From contig CAZEQK010000038.1 of NCBI GenBank assembly GCA_964514395.1, positions 1-35,582 of the forward strand: a DNA stretch of 35,582 bases, given 5' to 3'. Below are positions 1 to 7,789 of this stretch, piece by piece (within the stretch, counting starts at the first letter, position 1; each line of letters opens with the position of its first letter). Under the pieces are notes generated by a model that did no database searches, had not been told where the DNA came from, and was given only the letters and a program-made list of their open reading frames with translations. The position numbers were made by a program, and so were the translations under genes. This DNA is from CAZEQK01 sp964514395. Its GTDB lineage: Bacteria > Bacillota > Bacilli > Tepidibacillales > Tepidibacillaceae.

Positions 1-145
1 ATTCAGGAAAAATGCACCTGAATGAAGTCTCACTAGCCCGATAGCTAACTGCCACTAAAACTCCTTTGTACGTAAAGTGGCGTTAAGCTCCTGGATAAGT
101 GACACTAATCATTCAGGAAAAATGCACCTGAATGAAGTCTCACTA
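1..145. repeat. Pair of 35-bp direct repeats with hairpin-forming arms, cut by the window edge
   Basis: The 35 bases at 1-35 recur exactly at 111-145, a period of 110 bp. Each copy holds an inverted repeat, ATTCAGG/CCTGAAT, around a 9-nt loop. The spacer holds a second one, GCCACT/AGTGGC (from about position 51), and CCTGGAT at 90-96, which can also pair with the ATTCAGG of copy 2. A shorter motif resembling AGTsnCACTA occurs three times (near 27, 98 and 137). No credible ORF covers the block. It may be the end of a longer tandem array or a small mobile or structured repeat; I do not recognise the family. The rest of 146-201 is the leader of the lipoprotein gene. Confidence 0.75.
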
Positions 146-201
146 ATGAATATTTTTGGATTGGTAAGAATATATAAAGAAGAAAGAAAGGGGGAGTCAA
201 T

Positions 202-720
202 TTGCGGAAAAAATATTTACTTATTATTTTTATATTGGTACTTTTTATCACAGTTATAGGCTGTAGTATGAGTGGTCAAGATAATACGAATCAGTCGAAT
301 GCATCTAATTTAGTCGATAATAACCAAAATCCAGCAACGACAAATAATGATCAAAAAGTGGACAACAATCAAATTCAAGTAGTAAAAAATGATGCTTTTA
401 TTATTGAATATCCAACACCTAAATCAGTGATTGGAAAAAGCTTTACGATAATAGGAAAGGCTCATGGTATATTTGAAGGTGAATTTAATTATGAGTTAGA
501 AGATGGACATAAAATGTTAAGCAAGGGAAATATCATGCTAGAGGGAATGAAGAGCCCAGCAGATTGGACTCCCTTTAAGCATAAAGTTACATTAGATGAA
601 AATCCAACAAGTCCAGTTGGGACGCTTATATTATTTGATATAAGTGCAAAGGATGGATCGAGAATCAATGAATTAATTATTTCATTCCCGTTTGATACTT
701 CCATTATCAGTCTTAAATAA
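202..720 (+). CDS. Lipoprotein with Gmad2 (spore-germination Ig-like) domain
   Basis: A 172-residue exported lipoprotein. It starts at TTG, with AAAGGGGGAG about 6 nt upstream. Residues 4-20 form a hydrophobic signal ending in the lipobox VIGC, with Cys21 as the expected lipidation site. A low-complexity Asn/Gln/Asp linker (about 25-60) follows. The C-terminal ~110 residues fit the Gmad2 pattern: a P-x-x-x-S-V-I-G entry, a FEGEFNY strand, a KDGSR turn and a terminal ISFPF strand. Gmad2 domains are known from GerM-like spore-germination and other surface proteins; a ligand-binding or structural role outside the membrane is inferred. It stands alone, convergent with selA, and shares a bidirectional terminator with it. 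Confidence 0.75.
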   Translation: MRKKYLLIIFILVLFITVIGCSMSGQDNTNQSNASNLVDNNQNPATTNNDQKVDNNQIQVVKNDAFIIEYPTPKSVIGKSFTIIGKAHGIFEGEFNYELEDGHKMLSKGNIMLEGMKSPADWTPFKHKVTLDENPTSPVGTLILFDISAKDGSRINELIISFPFDTSIISLK

Positions 721-731
721 TTTTATAAAAA

Positions 732-768
732 AATCCTAAAGCTTAGGTACTGCCTAAGCTTTAGGATT
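732..768. terminator. Bidirectional intrinsic terminator between the lipoprotein gene and selA
   Basis: A perfect 16-bp stem, AATCCTAAAGCTTAGG with its complement, around loop TACTG. On the minus strand it is followed by a run of seven U, so it is a strong terminator for selA; the selA stop codon lies in the stem. On the plus strand the U-tract is weaker and more distant. Confidence 0.85.
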
Positions 769-2170
769 AATAAGTAAATATTTTTTCGATTTTGTCTTTT
801 ATTACGATAAATTGTGAAGTTTCCAACGTTCTAACATCTAGAATAAATAAATCATCTGATATTCTACCAATAATATTAGGCTTTGCTTTTCTTAATGCCG
901 CTTCAAATTTATGGATTGGCAAGCTGTTAGGTTTTATTGTAATTAGCTTTGTTGGAAGCTGGACATCTGGTAGTGATCCTCCCCCAACCTCAGAATAGCC
1001 ATCCATTATTTTTACGTCAGCCTTGTTGGTTAAAACAGGCTTTAGAATATGATATAATTCTTTGCTATATGATTCTATTGTAGCTTTGTCCATTAAAATC
1101 ATATGTAGTGTTGGAATCTTCTCAACCGCTTCTTGTAACAGATAGTGTCTTAAGGTGGCCTCTAAAGCAGCTAATGTCATCTTATCTACTCTAAGCGACC
1201 TAGTTAACTGGTTTTTCTTAATTCTTTCAATCATCTTTCTTTTCCCAACAATTATACCAGTTTGTGGTCCACCAAGTAATTTATCACCACTAAAGGAAAC
1301 AAGATCAGCACCAGAAGCAACCACTTCTTGTACAGTTGGTTCCTCTCCAATACCATGCTTTTTCAAGTCATATAGAACGCCGCTACCTAAATCTTCATAT
1401 ACCGGGATATTGATTTCTTTGCCGATTTCTACTAGAGTTTTGAGACATACTTCCTTGGTAAATCCTATCATTTTATAATTACTTGTATGTACCTTCATTA
1501 ACAGACCTGTATTTTCTGTTATACCCTGTTCATAATCATAACGATGGGTTTTATTTGTTGTACCTACTTCCTTTAAGTATGCTCCGCTTTGTGCCATGAT
1601 TTCCGAAATCCGAAATGATCCTCCAATCTCAACTAATTGACCTCTTGAGACAATGACCTCTTTGCCTTGTGCCATCTCTTTTAGAACTAGAATAACTGCT
1701 GCGGCATTATTATTCACTACCATTGCTGCTTCAGCACCTGTGATTTCAATTAAGAGATCTTCAACATGGTCATACCTCGACCCACGAATCCCTTCTTCGA
1801 TTTCATATTCTAAATTCGAATAATCTGAGGCAGCCTGTTGAACAGCAAGAAGAGAATCTTGGGATAGTTTTGCTCTACCTAAATTAGTATGCAAGATAAC
1901 ACCTGTCCCATTTATGACAGAGTGTAAATGAGGAGTCGTTAATTTTTCATAATAATTTTTAATTCTTTTAATGATCTCATCATGTGTGATGATTATTGGT
2001 GTATCTGTTTCTATTATGTTTTTTCTTTCAGACTCAATAACCTTTGAGGTGATATTTGAAATCAACTCAAAACTTGCTTTGTTTATTAATTCCACAATAG
2101 AATCTAGCTGTAAAATATGATTGACTGCTGGTAAGCTTCTTAAAGCTTTTGCTTGATTTTCAGATATCAT
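767..2170 (-). CDS. selA: L-seryl-tRNA(Sec) selenium transferase
   Basis: A PLP enzyme that converts Ser-tRNA(Sec) to selenocysteinyl-tRNA(Sec) using selenophosphate. The product is 467 residues from the ATG at 2170 (MISENQ), close to the usual ~463. An AGGGAG Shine-Dalgarno lies 6-7 nt upstream of this start; longer in-frame starts at 2176 and 2209 are poorly placed. Typical SelA stretches are present: LRSLPAVN at the N-terminus, VINGTGVILHTNLGRA, the VNNNAAAV loop, and SFSGDKLLGGPQTG with Lys297 as the PLP lysine. It lies downstream of selD on the same strand, 81 nt apart, and is most likely co-transcribed. selB and selC are not in this window. Confidence 0.95.
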   Translation of the reverse strand: MISENQAKALRSLPAVNHILQLDSIVELINKASFELISNITSKVIESERKNIIETDTPIIITHDEIIKRIKNYYEKLTTPHLHSVINGTGVILHTNLGRAKLSQDSLLAVQQAASDYSNLEYEIEEGIRGSRYDHVEDLLIEITGAEAAMVVNNNAAAVILVLKEMAQGKEVIVSRGQLVEIGGSFRISEIMAQSGAYLKEVGTTNKTHRYDYEQGITENTGLLMKVHTSNYKMIGFTKEVCLKTLVEIGKEINIPVYEDLGSGVLYDLKKHGIGEEPTVQEVVASGADLVSFSGDKLLGGPQTGIIVGKRKMIERIKKNQLTRSLRVDKMTLAALEATLRHYLLQEAVEKIPTLHMILMDKATIESYSKELYHILKPVLTNKADVKIMDGYSEVGGGSLPDVQLPTKLITIKPNSLPIHKFEAALRKAKPNIIGRISDDLFILDVRTLETSQFIVIKDKIEKIFTY

Positions 2171-2202
2171 AGACATCTCCCTAACTAATCTCTTTAAAAT
2201 GA

Positions 2203-2225
2203 AGCCCACACATCCTGTGTGGGCT
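2203..2225 (-). other. 9-bp hairpin between selD and selA
   Basis: A perfect stem AGCCCACAC/GTGTGGGCT around a 5-nt loop, in the short selD-selA gap and just upstream of the selA ribosome binding site. On the minus strand only a mixed TTCATTTT follows, so it is at best a weak terminator. It could attenuate read-through, stabilise processed mRNA, or affect selA translation. Confidence 0.6.
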
Positions 2226-2251
2226 CTTGATTTTACCTGATGACATAATCA

Positions 2252-3316
2252 TTATATAACATTTATTTGACCGGGATATTTATCCGTAAATTCACCTATA
2301 ATTTTAGCATCCTTCACACCTACATTATCCATTTTTCGAACTAACTCTTCTGCTATTTTCCCATTGATTGCAACGAGTAAGCCTCCAGATGTTACTGCAT
2401 CAGCAAGTATTAATTGATCATGGCTATCTAATCGATGATGAAAGTGAACCTTCTCTGACACCCATTTCAGATTATCTCTGCTTCCTTTTGCAGCTCCATT
2501 CTTGATTAGCAGGTCTCTAGTTCCTTCGAGAACCGGTACTTGGGAGAAGTCGATCTCTATGCCGACATCCGTCTCATCGATCATCTCTAATGCATGACCC
2601 AGCAATCCAAAGCCTGTTACATCAGTAACCGCAGAAACGGTATAGTCTTTCATCGCTTCAGCAGCATATTTATTTAACTGTGCCATCACTTCTGTTACAC
2701 GATTAATTTGCTCTTTGGTTACAACCGCATCCTTAATGCCTTTTGTTTGAATCCCAACCCCTATTGGTTTTGTTAGGATTAGTTTATCTCCTGGCTTTGC
2801 ACCGATATTTGTTAAAATTTTATTAGGATGTGCACTACCTGTAACAGAAAGTCCTATGATGGGCTCTTTATTATCAATGGAATGGCCACCTATTAATGCA
2901 GCTCCAGATTCTTTTACCTTGTCTGCACTACCTCTAAGAATCTCTGTCAGCATTTCAGGACCTAATTTATCTATAGGGTAACCTACAATATTCATAACCG
3001 TCATTGGTACTCCACCCATAGCATAAATATCGCTTAAGGAATTAGCTGCAGCTATTTGTCCAAACATATATGGATCATCTACAATAGGAGTAAAGAAATC
3101 TAATGATTGAATTAAGGCTAAATCATCGGATATTTTATAAACACCAGCGTCATCAGGGGTTTCTAAACCTACTAGAACATTTGCATTTACTTCTTGCTTC
3201 GGTAATTGACGCAATACTTGCGCCAGGTCCTCTGGACCCATTTTGCATCCTCAGCCAGATTTAGTAGTTGTTTGAGTAAGACGAATTTTCTCTTTTTCAT
3301 CTATAAATAGTTCCAT
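2252..3316 (-). CDS. selD: Selenide, water dikinase, a selenocysteine-containing SelD
   Basis: Makes selenophosphate from selenide and ATP. The apparent ORF starts at an ATG at 3241 (MGPEDL), but the family needs a catalytic Cys or Sec about nine residues upstream of this point. Reading upstream in frame gives an ATG at 3316 with AAAGGAGG 8 nt before it, then a normal SelD N-terminus including KIRLTQ and TKSGUGCKMGPEDL. U is an in-frame TGA at 3253-3251 (residue 22), at the position of Cys17 in E. coli SelD. Read this way the protein has 354 residues. Other SelD signatures are MGGVPMTVMNIVG, LIGGHSI and VTDVTGFGLLGH. It is first in an operon with selA. selD is one of the most common bacterial selenoprotein genes, so the recoding is well supported. 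Confidence 0.93.
3210..3253 (-). promoter_or_regulatory. In-frame UGA (Sec) codon with bSECIS-like hairpins
   Basis: TGA at 3253-3251 is followed after 11 nt by a 6-bp stem GGGTCC/GGACCT (3239-3234 with 3230-3225, G·U at the base) closed by the loop AGA. A second perfect 5-bp hairpin, CGCAA/TTGCG with loop GTA, spans 3222-3210. Bacterial SECIS elements lie directly 3' of the UGA with a short G-containing apical loop. The 11-nt spacing of the first hairpin matches my memory of the E. coli fdhF layout. Which hairpin SelB binds is not decidable by eye. Confidence 0.7.
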
Positions 3317-3381
3317 AGTCAACCCCTCCTTTATTTAAAACTAATATTTAGTATAATATATTCTTAAAGAAAATGCATACT

Positions 3382-3410
3382 TTGAGTTAATAAATAAAAT
3401 ATGTTTTAAT
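3382..3410 (+). promoter_or_regulatory. Candidate sigma-A promoter for thiI
   Basis: TTGAGT and TTTAAT are separated by 17 bp, upstream of thiI in the divergent selD-thiI gap. The match is moderate in very AT-rich DNA. Confidence 0.35.
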
Positions 3411-3494
3411 AATCTAAGGATGTTTGGCTACTCTTTTATTTTTTCCTATTCTTATTATCCTAGACATAAAAACATAAGAGAAAGGTGAATTTAT

Positions 3495-4718
3495 ATGGAT
3501 TACGATTATATTTTGGTTAGATACGGTGAAATAGCTTTAAAGGGAAAGAATCGTTATAAATTTGAAGACCGATTAGTAAAGAACATAAGAAATGTATTGA
3601 AAGACCTAAGAAAAACAAGGATTACAAAATCATTTGGGAGAATCTTTATTGAATTAAATGGGGAAAAGTCAGAGGTTATTATTCCGCGTTTAAAAAAAGT
3701 TTTCGGTCTGGTTTCATTTAGTCCTGTGAAAAAGACAAACCTAGATTTTGATGATATAAAGGGAGTTGCATTGCAATTAATCAAGAAAATCACCCCTTTT
3801 CCAAAAACTTTCAAGGTAGAAACGAAAAGATCCTATAAAAACTTTCCATATAAATCTCCGGAAATAAGCTATGAAATAGGGGCTCATATCTTAAGAAATA
3901 CCGATAGTTTAACGGTGGATGTGCACAATCCTGAAGCGACCGTAACGGTAGAAATTCGTGATACAGGGGCATATATTTTTTCGGAAGTGGTTAAAGGTAT
4001 TGGTGGAATGCCTGGTGAATCAGGTGGAAAAGGGTTGGTTCTATTATCTGGAGGGATAGATAGTCCTGTCGCAGCATGGAGTGCCATGAAACGCGGATTA
4101 TTATTAGAAGGTGTACATTTTCACACTTATCCTGTAACAACAGAAGAATCTATTCAAAAGGTCATCGATTTAGCAAAGGCTATCGCAAATTATTCTGGAC
4201 AGTTTAAGGTTCATTTTGTACCTTTTTTAGAGATTCAAAAAGAGATTAAGGAGTACGCACCAGAAAGTCTTAATATCACAATTATGCGGAGAATGTTTCT
4301 ACGTATAGCAGAGGGACTTTCAAAACAAAGAAATGCCCTTGCATTAGTTACCGGAGAAAGTATAGGTCAAGTCGCAAGTCAAACACTTGAAAGCATGCAT
4401 ACGATCAATCAAGTTACTAATTTCCCAATCATTAGACCATTAATTACGATGGATAAAGTAGAAATTATTAATCTTGCACAACAAATTGGTACTTATGAGG
4501 AATCCATCAGGCCTTTCGATGATTGCTGTTCTCTCTTTGTTCCAAGAAATCCAGCAACAAAGCCTTCAATTCAAATGGCAGAAAAAGCAGAAAGCTATAT
4601 GGATGTGAATCATTTAGTTGCAGATGCGATAAAGAGAACGCAGCTAGTAACCTTTCATCCATATGCAGATGTTCAGGCAAAGGATATTCTATTTACCAAT
4701 ATCATGGATTTAACCTAG
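3495..4718 (+). CDS. thiI: tRNA 4-thiouridine sulfurtransferase ThiI
   Basis: Adenylates and thiolates U8 of tRNA and can feed sulfur to thiazole synthesis. The product has 407 residues: an N-terminal ferredoxin-like and THUMP region (about 1-165), then a PP-loop ATPase domain with SGGIDSP at 185-191. The DDCCSLF segment carries Cys344, the usual catalytic position, and Cys345. There is no C-terminal rhodanese domain, as in Bacillus-type and unlike E. coli ThiI. The start has GAAAGGTG upstream. It is divergent from selD and ends in its own terminator, so it is probably monocistronic. A cysteine desulfurase partner is not adjacent. Confidence 0.95.
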   Translation: MDYDYILVRYGEIALKGKNRYKFEDRLVKNIRNVLKDLRKTRITKSFGRIFIELNGEKSEVIIPRLKKVFGLVSFSPVKKTNLDFDDIKGVALQLIKKITPFPKTFKVETKRSYKNFPYKSPEISYEIGAHILRNTDSLTVDVHNPEATVTVEIRDTGAYIFSEVVKGIGGMPGESGGKGLVLLSGGIDSPVAAWSAMKRGLLLEGVHFHTYPVTTEESIQKVIDLAKAIANYSGQFKVHFVPFLEIQKEIKEYAPESLNITIMRRMFLRIAEGLSKQRNALALVTGESIGQVASQTLESMHTINQVTNFPIIRPLITMDKVEIINLAQQIGTYEESIRPFDDCCSLFVPRNPATKPSIQMAEKAESYMDVNHLVADAIKRTQLVTFHPYADVQAKDILFTNIMDLT

Positions 4719-4779
4719 ATAAAGACTTACATGATGTTTTGGAATTTTGTTAATAGCTAACTTAATTAATTTATAGCTG

Positions 4780-4808
4780 AAGACTGCTTTTTGTAAAGCA
4801 GTCTTTTT
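4780..4808 (+). terminator. Intrinsic terminator after thiI
   Basis: Stem AAGACTGCTTT/AAAGCAGTCTT (4780-4790 with 4795-4805), loop TTGT, followed by a T-run. Confidence 0.85.
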
Positions 4809-4876
4809 GTATGTAAATAAGATGAAATGGGAATTATAATTATGCAACATTTTGAATTGAAAGGGGAAGGATTGAC

Positions 4877-5461
4877 ATGAATCCTGGATTACTTGAAATA
4901 TGGCGAATTTTGGATTTTATGTATCAGCATATTACTCGTTTAGAATACGTAAATAAAAAACATGGTAACATCTTTAGAGTGGTTTTTTGTAAATATAGAG
5001 GACCAAAGCTTACGACAAGAGATGGGGTCGAAATTAATCATGGAGATAAAATTGTAAAGCTACATATTTATAATTGGAAGCTTACAAAAATGTTAAAGGG
5101 AATTAATAATGAAGCAAGATTAGGTATAAAAACATTGAAGATTGTTAAAGAATCATTACCAAGCTTAGCTATTTATATAAAAGACCATCCACAGGGAAAG
5201 GATGTAAAGGCTGTAATTGGTACTACCTTTTTACATAGGGGGGTTCATAGATTGGGTTTTGATGTAGAACCTGTACCGAATACATTGAAATTTCATATTA
5301 AAAACAACTATTTAAAATTAATGCTTTATTTAATCCATCCTAATGGATTAAAACGATTAAAAAGTAAACCAGAGGAATTGATGTTAAAAAGGGTTTATTT
5401 TTCCAAAGAATATTTGTTAAACAGATATGGTTATGCTCATGAATTGGAGGAGAATGTGTGA
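4877..5461 (+). CDS. ykoP: YkoP-like protein
   Basis: A 194-residue basic, soluble protein resembling B. subtilis YkoP, whose biochemical role is not established to my knowledge. Visible blocks are GLLEIWRILDFMY near the N-terminus, DGVEINHGDKIVKLHIYNWKL in the middle, and a GVHRLGFDVEPVP segment followed by a basic helix-rich tail. No signal peptide or catalytic motif is evident. The start has GGGGAAGGA upstream. The stop overlaps the GTG start of the next gene by 4 nt (GTGA), so the two are translationally coupled. The B. subtilis ykoN-ykoP-ykoQ neighbourhood contains the same three families, which supports the assignment and suggests an envelope or sporulation-related role (inference). Confidence 0.7.
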   Translation: MNPGLLEIWRILDFMYQHITRLEYVNKKHGNIFRVVFCKYRGPKLTTRDGVEINHGDKIVKLHIYNWKLTKMLKGINNEARLGIKTLKIVKESLPSLAIYIKDHPQGKDVKAVIGTTFLHRGVHRLGFDVEPVPNTLKFHIKNNYLKLMLYLIHPNGLKRLKSKPEELMLKRVYFSKEYLLNRYGYAHELEENV

Positions 5462-6588
5462 AAATTTTAATTGTGTCAGAGACAATAGCTGGTAAAGGAC
5501 ACGAAAAAGCAGCCATGGCTATTTATCAGAGCATGAAAGCTATAAATAAATCCTACGATGTAAAGATCGTTCATTTGCTTTTCATCTTTAATCAAACGAT
5601 TGAGAAAATAATTAACTTTACCTATTTAACCATCATTTCTAAAGTCCCTTTCATCTGGCGTTATATGTATACAAGAGAAGCTAAATTTTCTGCTTTATTC
5701 AAGAATATCATCGCTCATATCATGAGCAATAAAATAAATGAATATTTAGAAGCTGAAAATCCGGATTTGATTATTGCTACTCATGCTAGTGGTCTTAGAG
5801 TATTATCAAAACTGAAACAGAATCATCATTATCATATCGCGGCAGTATTTACCGATTTTCAGGTTAATAGTTTTTGGATTGATGATCAGATTGATTATTA
5901 TTTTGTAGCCCATGAGGATTTAAAAGAGAAAATGATAAAAACCTACCAAATAGAGATGCAAAAAATATTTGTCAGTGGTATTCCTATAAATTCTGCATTT
6001 TCAACTATCCATGATATACCTGAAAAAAATCAAAGGAAGCTATTTGAAATATTGATTATGGGAGGAGGACTAGGATTAGGTGGCATGAAGAATATCATCT
6101 TAGCTTTGAATGATCTATCCAATTTACCAATACATATCACGGTTGTAACTGGGATGAATGAGAAGCTATATGGTCGCCTTCATAAATTAAAAAAGAAATT
6201 ATCTGTACAAATCTCCGTCTTAAAATATACAGATCAAATTCATACCATCATGAAAAACTCAAATTTACTCATTACCAAGCCAGGAGGGTTATCCATTTCA
6301 GAAGCTCTAGCTTGTCAGATCCCGATAATGATTTACAAAGTGATTCCAGGACAAGAGGAACAAAATTTGAAATTTTTAATTAAAAATAAAGCAGTGATTA
6401 AAGTAAATAAAGTAGAGGAAATAATATATTGGGTCCGCTATTTATATCATCATCCTAAACTAATTGAAAAATTAAAGAAAAGAGAGAGATTGATAGCAAA
6501 GCCTAATGCAACTATAGATATATGTAAGACATTACTATTTGATAATAAAAAAATAACAGTGTCTAAGTCTACTATCGAGGAAAAATAA
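5458..6588 (+). CDS. ykoN: GT28/MGDG-synthase-like glycosyltransferase (YkoN type)
   Basis: A 376-residue predicted UDP-sugar glycosyltransferase of the MurG/UgtP (diacylglycerol glucosyltransferase) class. The N-terminal acceptor domain opens with ILIVSETIAGKGHEKAA, the family's G-x-G-H loop, and has PDLIIATH and VFTDFQ segments. The C-terminal domain has ILIMGGGLGLGG and the donor-binding block KPGGLSISEALACQIP with a later PGQEEQN. It starts at GTG, with GGAGGAG upstream, overlapping ykoP by 4 nt. No signal peptide is present, so it probably acts peripherally on the cytoplasmic face of the membrane. Whether the acceptor is a lipid or another envelope molecule is unknown; ykoN is the best synteny-based symbol. 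Confidence 0.75.
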   Translation: MKILIVSETIAGKGHEKAAMAIYQSMKAINKSYDVKIVHLLFIFNQTIEKIINFTYLTIISKVPFIWRYMYTREAKFSALFKNIIAHIMSNKINEYLEAENPDLIIATHASGLRVLSKLKQNHHYHIAAVFTDFQVNSFWIDDQIDYYFVAHEDLKEKMIKTYQIEMQKIFVSGIPINSAFSTIHDIPEKNQRKLFEILIMGGGLGLGGMKNIILALNDLSNLPIHITVVTGMNEKLYGRLHKLKKKLSVQISVLKYTDQIHTIMKNSNLLITKPGGLSISEALACQIPIMIYKVIPGQEEQNLKFLIKNKAVIKVNKVEEIIYWVRYLYHHPKLIEKLKKRERLIAKPNATIDICKTLLFDNKKITVSKSTIEEK

Positions 6589-6615
6589 AAAAGGCTATTT
6601 ACAAGGTAAATAGTC
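6581..6615 (-). terminator. Intrinsic terminator of the minus-strand phosphoesterase gene
   Basis: On the minus strand, stem GACTATTTAC/GTAAATAGCC (6615-6606 with 6602-6593) with a 3-nt loop is followed by a U-rich run. It lies between convergent genes. Confidence 0.75.
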
Positions 6616-6647
6616 AACAATAATAATAGAGGAGATGATTTTATTAT

Positions 6648-7451
6648 TTATGATAGAGTATGAAGTGTTATCTCAGGTCTTGAACGCAAGCGAATATTTA
6701 AAGCAGTTTGCCCTAAACCTTCACTTATATAAAAGGGCTTTTCATGGTAAAAGTTTAATCCTTTAATAATATTTTCTTTTGCTAATTGACCCATTTTAAC
6801 TAAATGATAAGGCTTAGGCCAATGAATTTGTCCACCGTGAAAATGGCCTGATAATAAGTAATCATAGTGATAATCCTTCATTGATATGACTATATTAGGG
6901 TCATGAGTCAAGACGAGATTAATTCCATCATCAATTCCATCATAGGATTTCTTAATATCACTTCTCTTTGTTTTAAAGTCATCAATACCGATAATATTAA
7001 CTTTTTTCCCATCGATAGCTATCGTTTTATTTTGATTTCTTAATACTGTAACTCCAGCTTGCTCTAGCATATTTTGAAGATAGATGATACGATCCTTTAA
7101 TAGATAATCATGATTGCCAAACACAGCATAAATTCCATACTTAGAATCTAGACGCTTAAGAACATCAATATACTCCATAAATTTATTTATATTTTTTAGT
7201 TTTTCTAAATAGTCACCAGTAAGGGCAATCATATCAATCTCTTTGTCTTTTATGCTATGAAATAGCTGCTCTTTACTGACTGATATTTTTTCCATATGCA
7301 AATCTGATAGATGTAATATATGAATAGGTCTAGTTTTCTTTTTAGATTTTAGTTTAAGCTCAACATGATTTAGCGCTGGGTGATAGGTATTTTTGTGGGC
7401 GCGATAGTATAGATAGGACATCGATGCAATTAGTAAGGTCCATTTTATCAT
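6648..7451 (-). CDS. ykoQ: Membrane-anchored calcineurin-like metallophosphoesterase
   Basis: A 267-residue dinuclear-metal phosphoesterase. It has a short N-terminal hydrophobic anchor (about 3-16) and then all core motifs in order: SDLH (49-52), GD (79-80), GNHD (112-115), THDPN and GHFHGGQ. The substrate cannot be read from the sequence; close families include YkoQ and YkuE (Tat-exported UDP-sugar or lipid-linked phosphoesterases), but no twin-arginine motif is visible. The start has AAAGGTG upstream. It is convergent with ykoN, whereas the B. subtilis homologues run together. Its proximity to a glycolipid-type transferase suggests an envelope role. The symbol is tentative. Confidence 0.8.
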   Translation of the reverse strand: MIKWTLLIASMSYLYYRAHKNTYHPALNHVELKLKSKKKTRPIHILHLSDLHMEKISVSKEQLFHSIKDKEIDMIALTGDYLEKLKNINKFMEYIDVLKRLDSKYGIYAVFGNHDYLLKDRIIYLQNMLEQAGVTVLRNQNKTIAIDGKKVNIIGIDDFKTKRSDIKKSYDGIDDGINLVLTHDPNIVISMKDYHYDYLLSGHFHGGQIHWPKPYHLVKMGQLAKENIIKGLNFYHEKPFYISEGLGQTALNIRLRSRPEITLHTLS

Positions 7452-7541
7452 ATGATATATATCACCTTTCTATAACTAAGATATATCATTTATGTTATAT
7501 GAAATATAAAGTAAAGTATATAATTAAAATATGGAAGCTAT

Positions 7542-7567
7542 AAAAAAAGGCTTGTAAAGTATACAAG
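7542..7567 (-). terminator. Probable terminator downstream of tRNA-Gln
   Basis: On the minus strand, CTTGTA/TACAAG (6 bp, 5-nt loop) is followed by CC and seven U. The stem is weak but well placed. Confidence 0.55.
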
Positions 7568-7590
7568 ATTCCTTTTCATAAATATTTTAT

Positions 7591-7665
7591 TGGCTGGGCT
7601 GGCTGGGATCGAACCAGCGAATGACGGAGTCAAAGTCCGTTGCCTTACCGCTTGGCTACAGCCCA
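7591..7665 (-). tRNA. tRNA-Gln (anticodon TTG)
   Basis: A 75-nt tRNA with encoded CCA. The acceptor stem TGGGCTG pairs with CAGCCCA, followed by discriminator G and CCA. The anticodon arm is ACGGA-CTTTGAC-TCCGT, with TTG in the loop. The T-arm is CGCTGG-TTCGATC-CCAGC. Every stem closes and the sequence matches the Bacillus tRNA-Gln pattern. Confidence 0.97.
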
Positions 7666-7789
7666 ATAATTTATCGTTAATTATCATATCCATTACTAAT
7701 GTAATTATTCACTTTATTTTTTATAGTGGATATTTCTTCTCAGCCATATTAAAATATCCATAATGATTTAATCACATGGAGGTTTTCTT

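Noticed and set aside
77..259. ORF overlapping the repeat block and the lipoprotein start
   Set aside because: It runs through the direct repeat and the lipoprotein signal peptide in another frame, with no ribosome binding site or protein-like pattern.
792..1478. Plus-strand ORFs opposite selA
   Set aside because: They are antisense shadows of a strongly conserved selA frame, with no Shine-Dalgarno.
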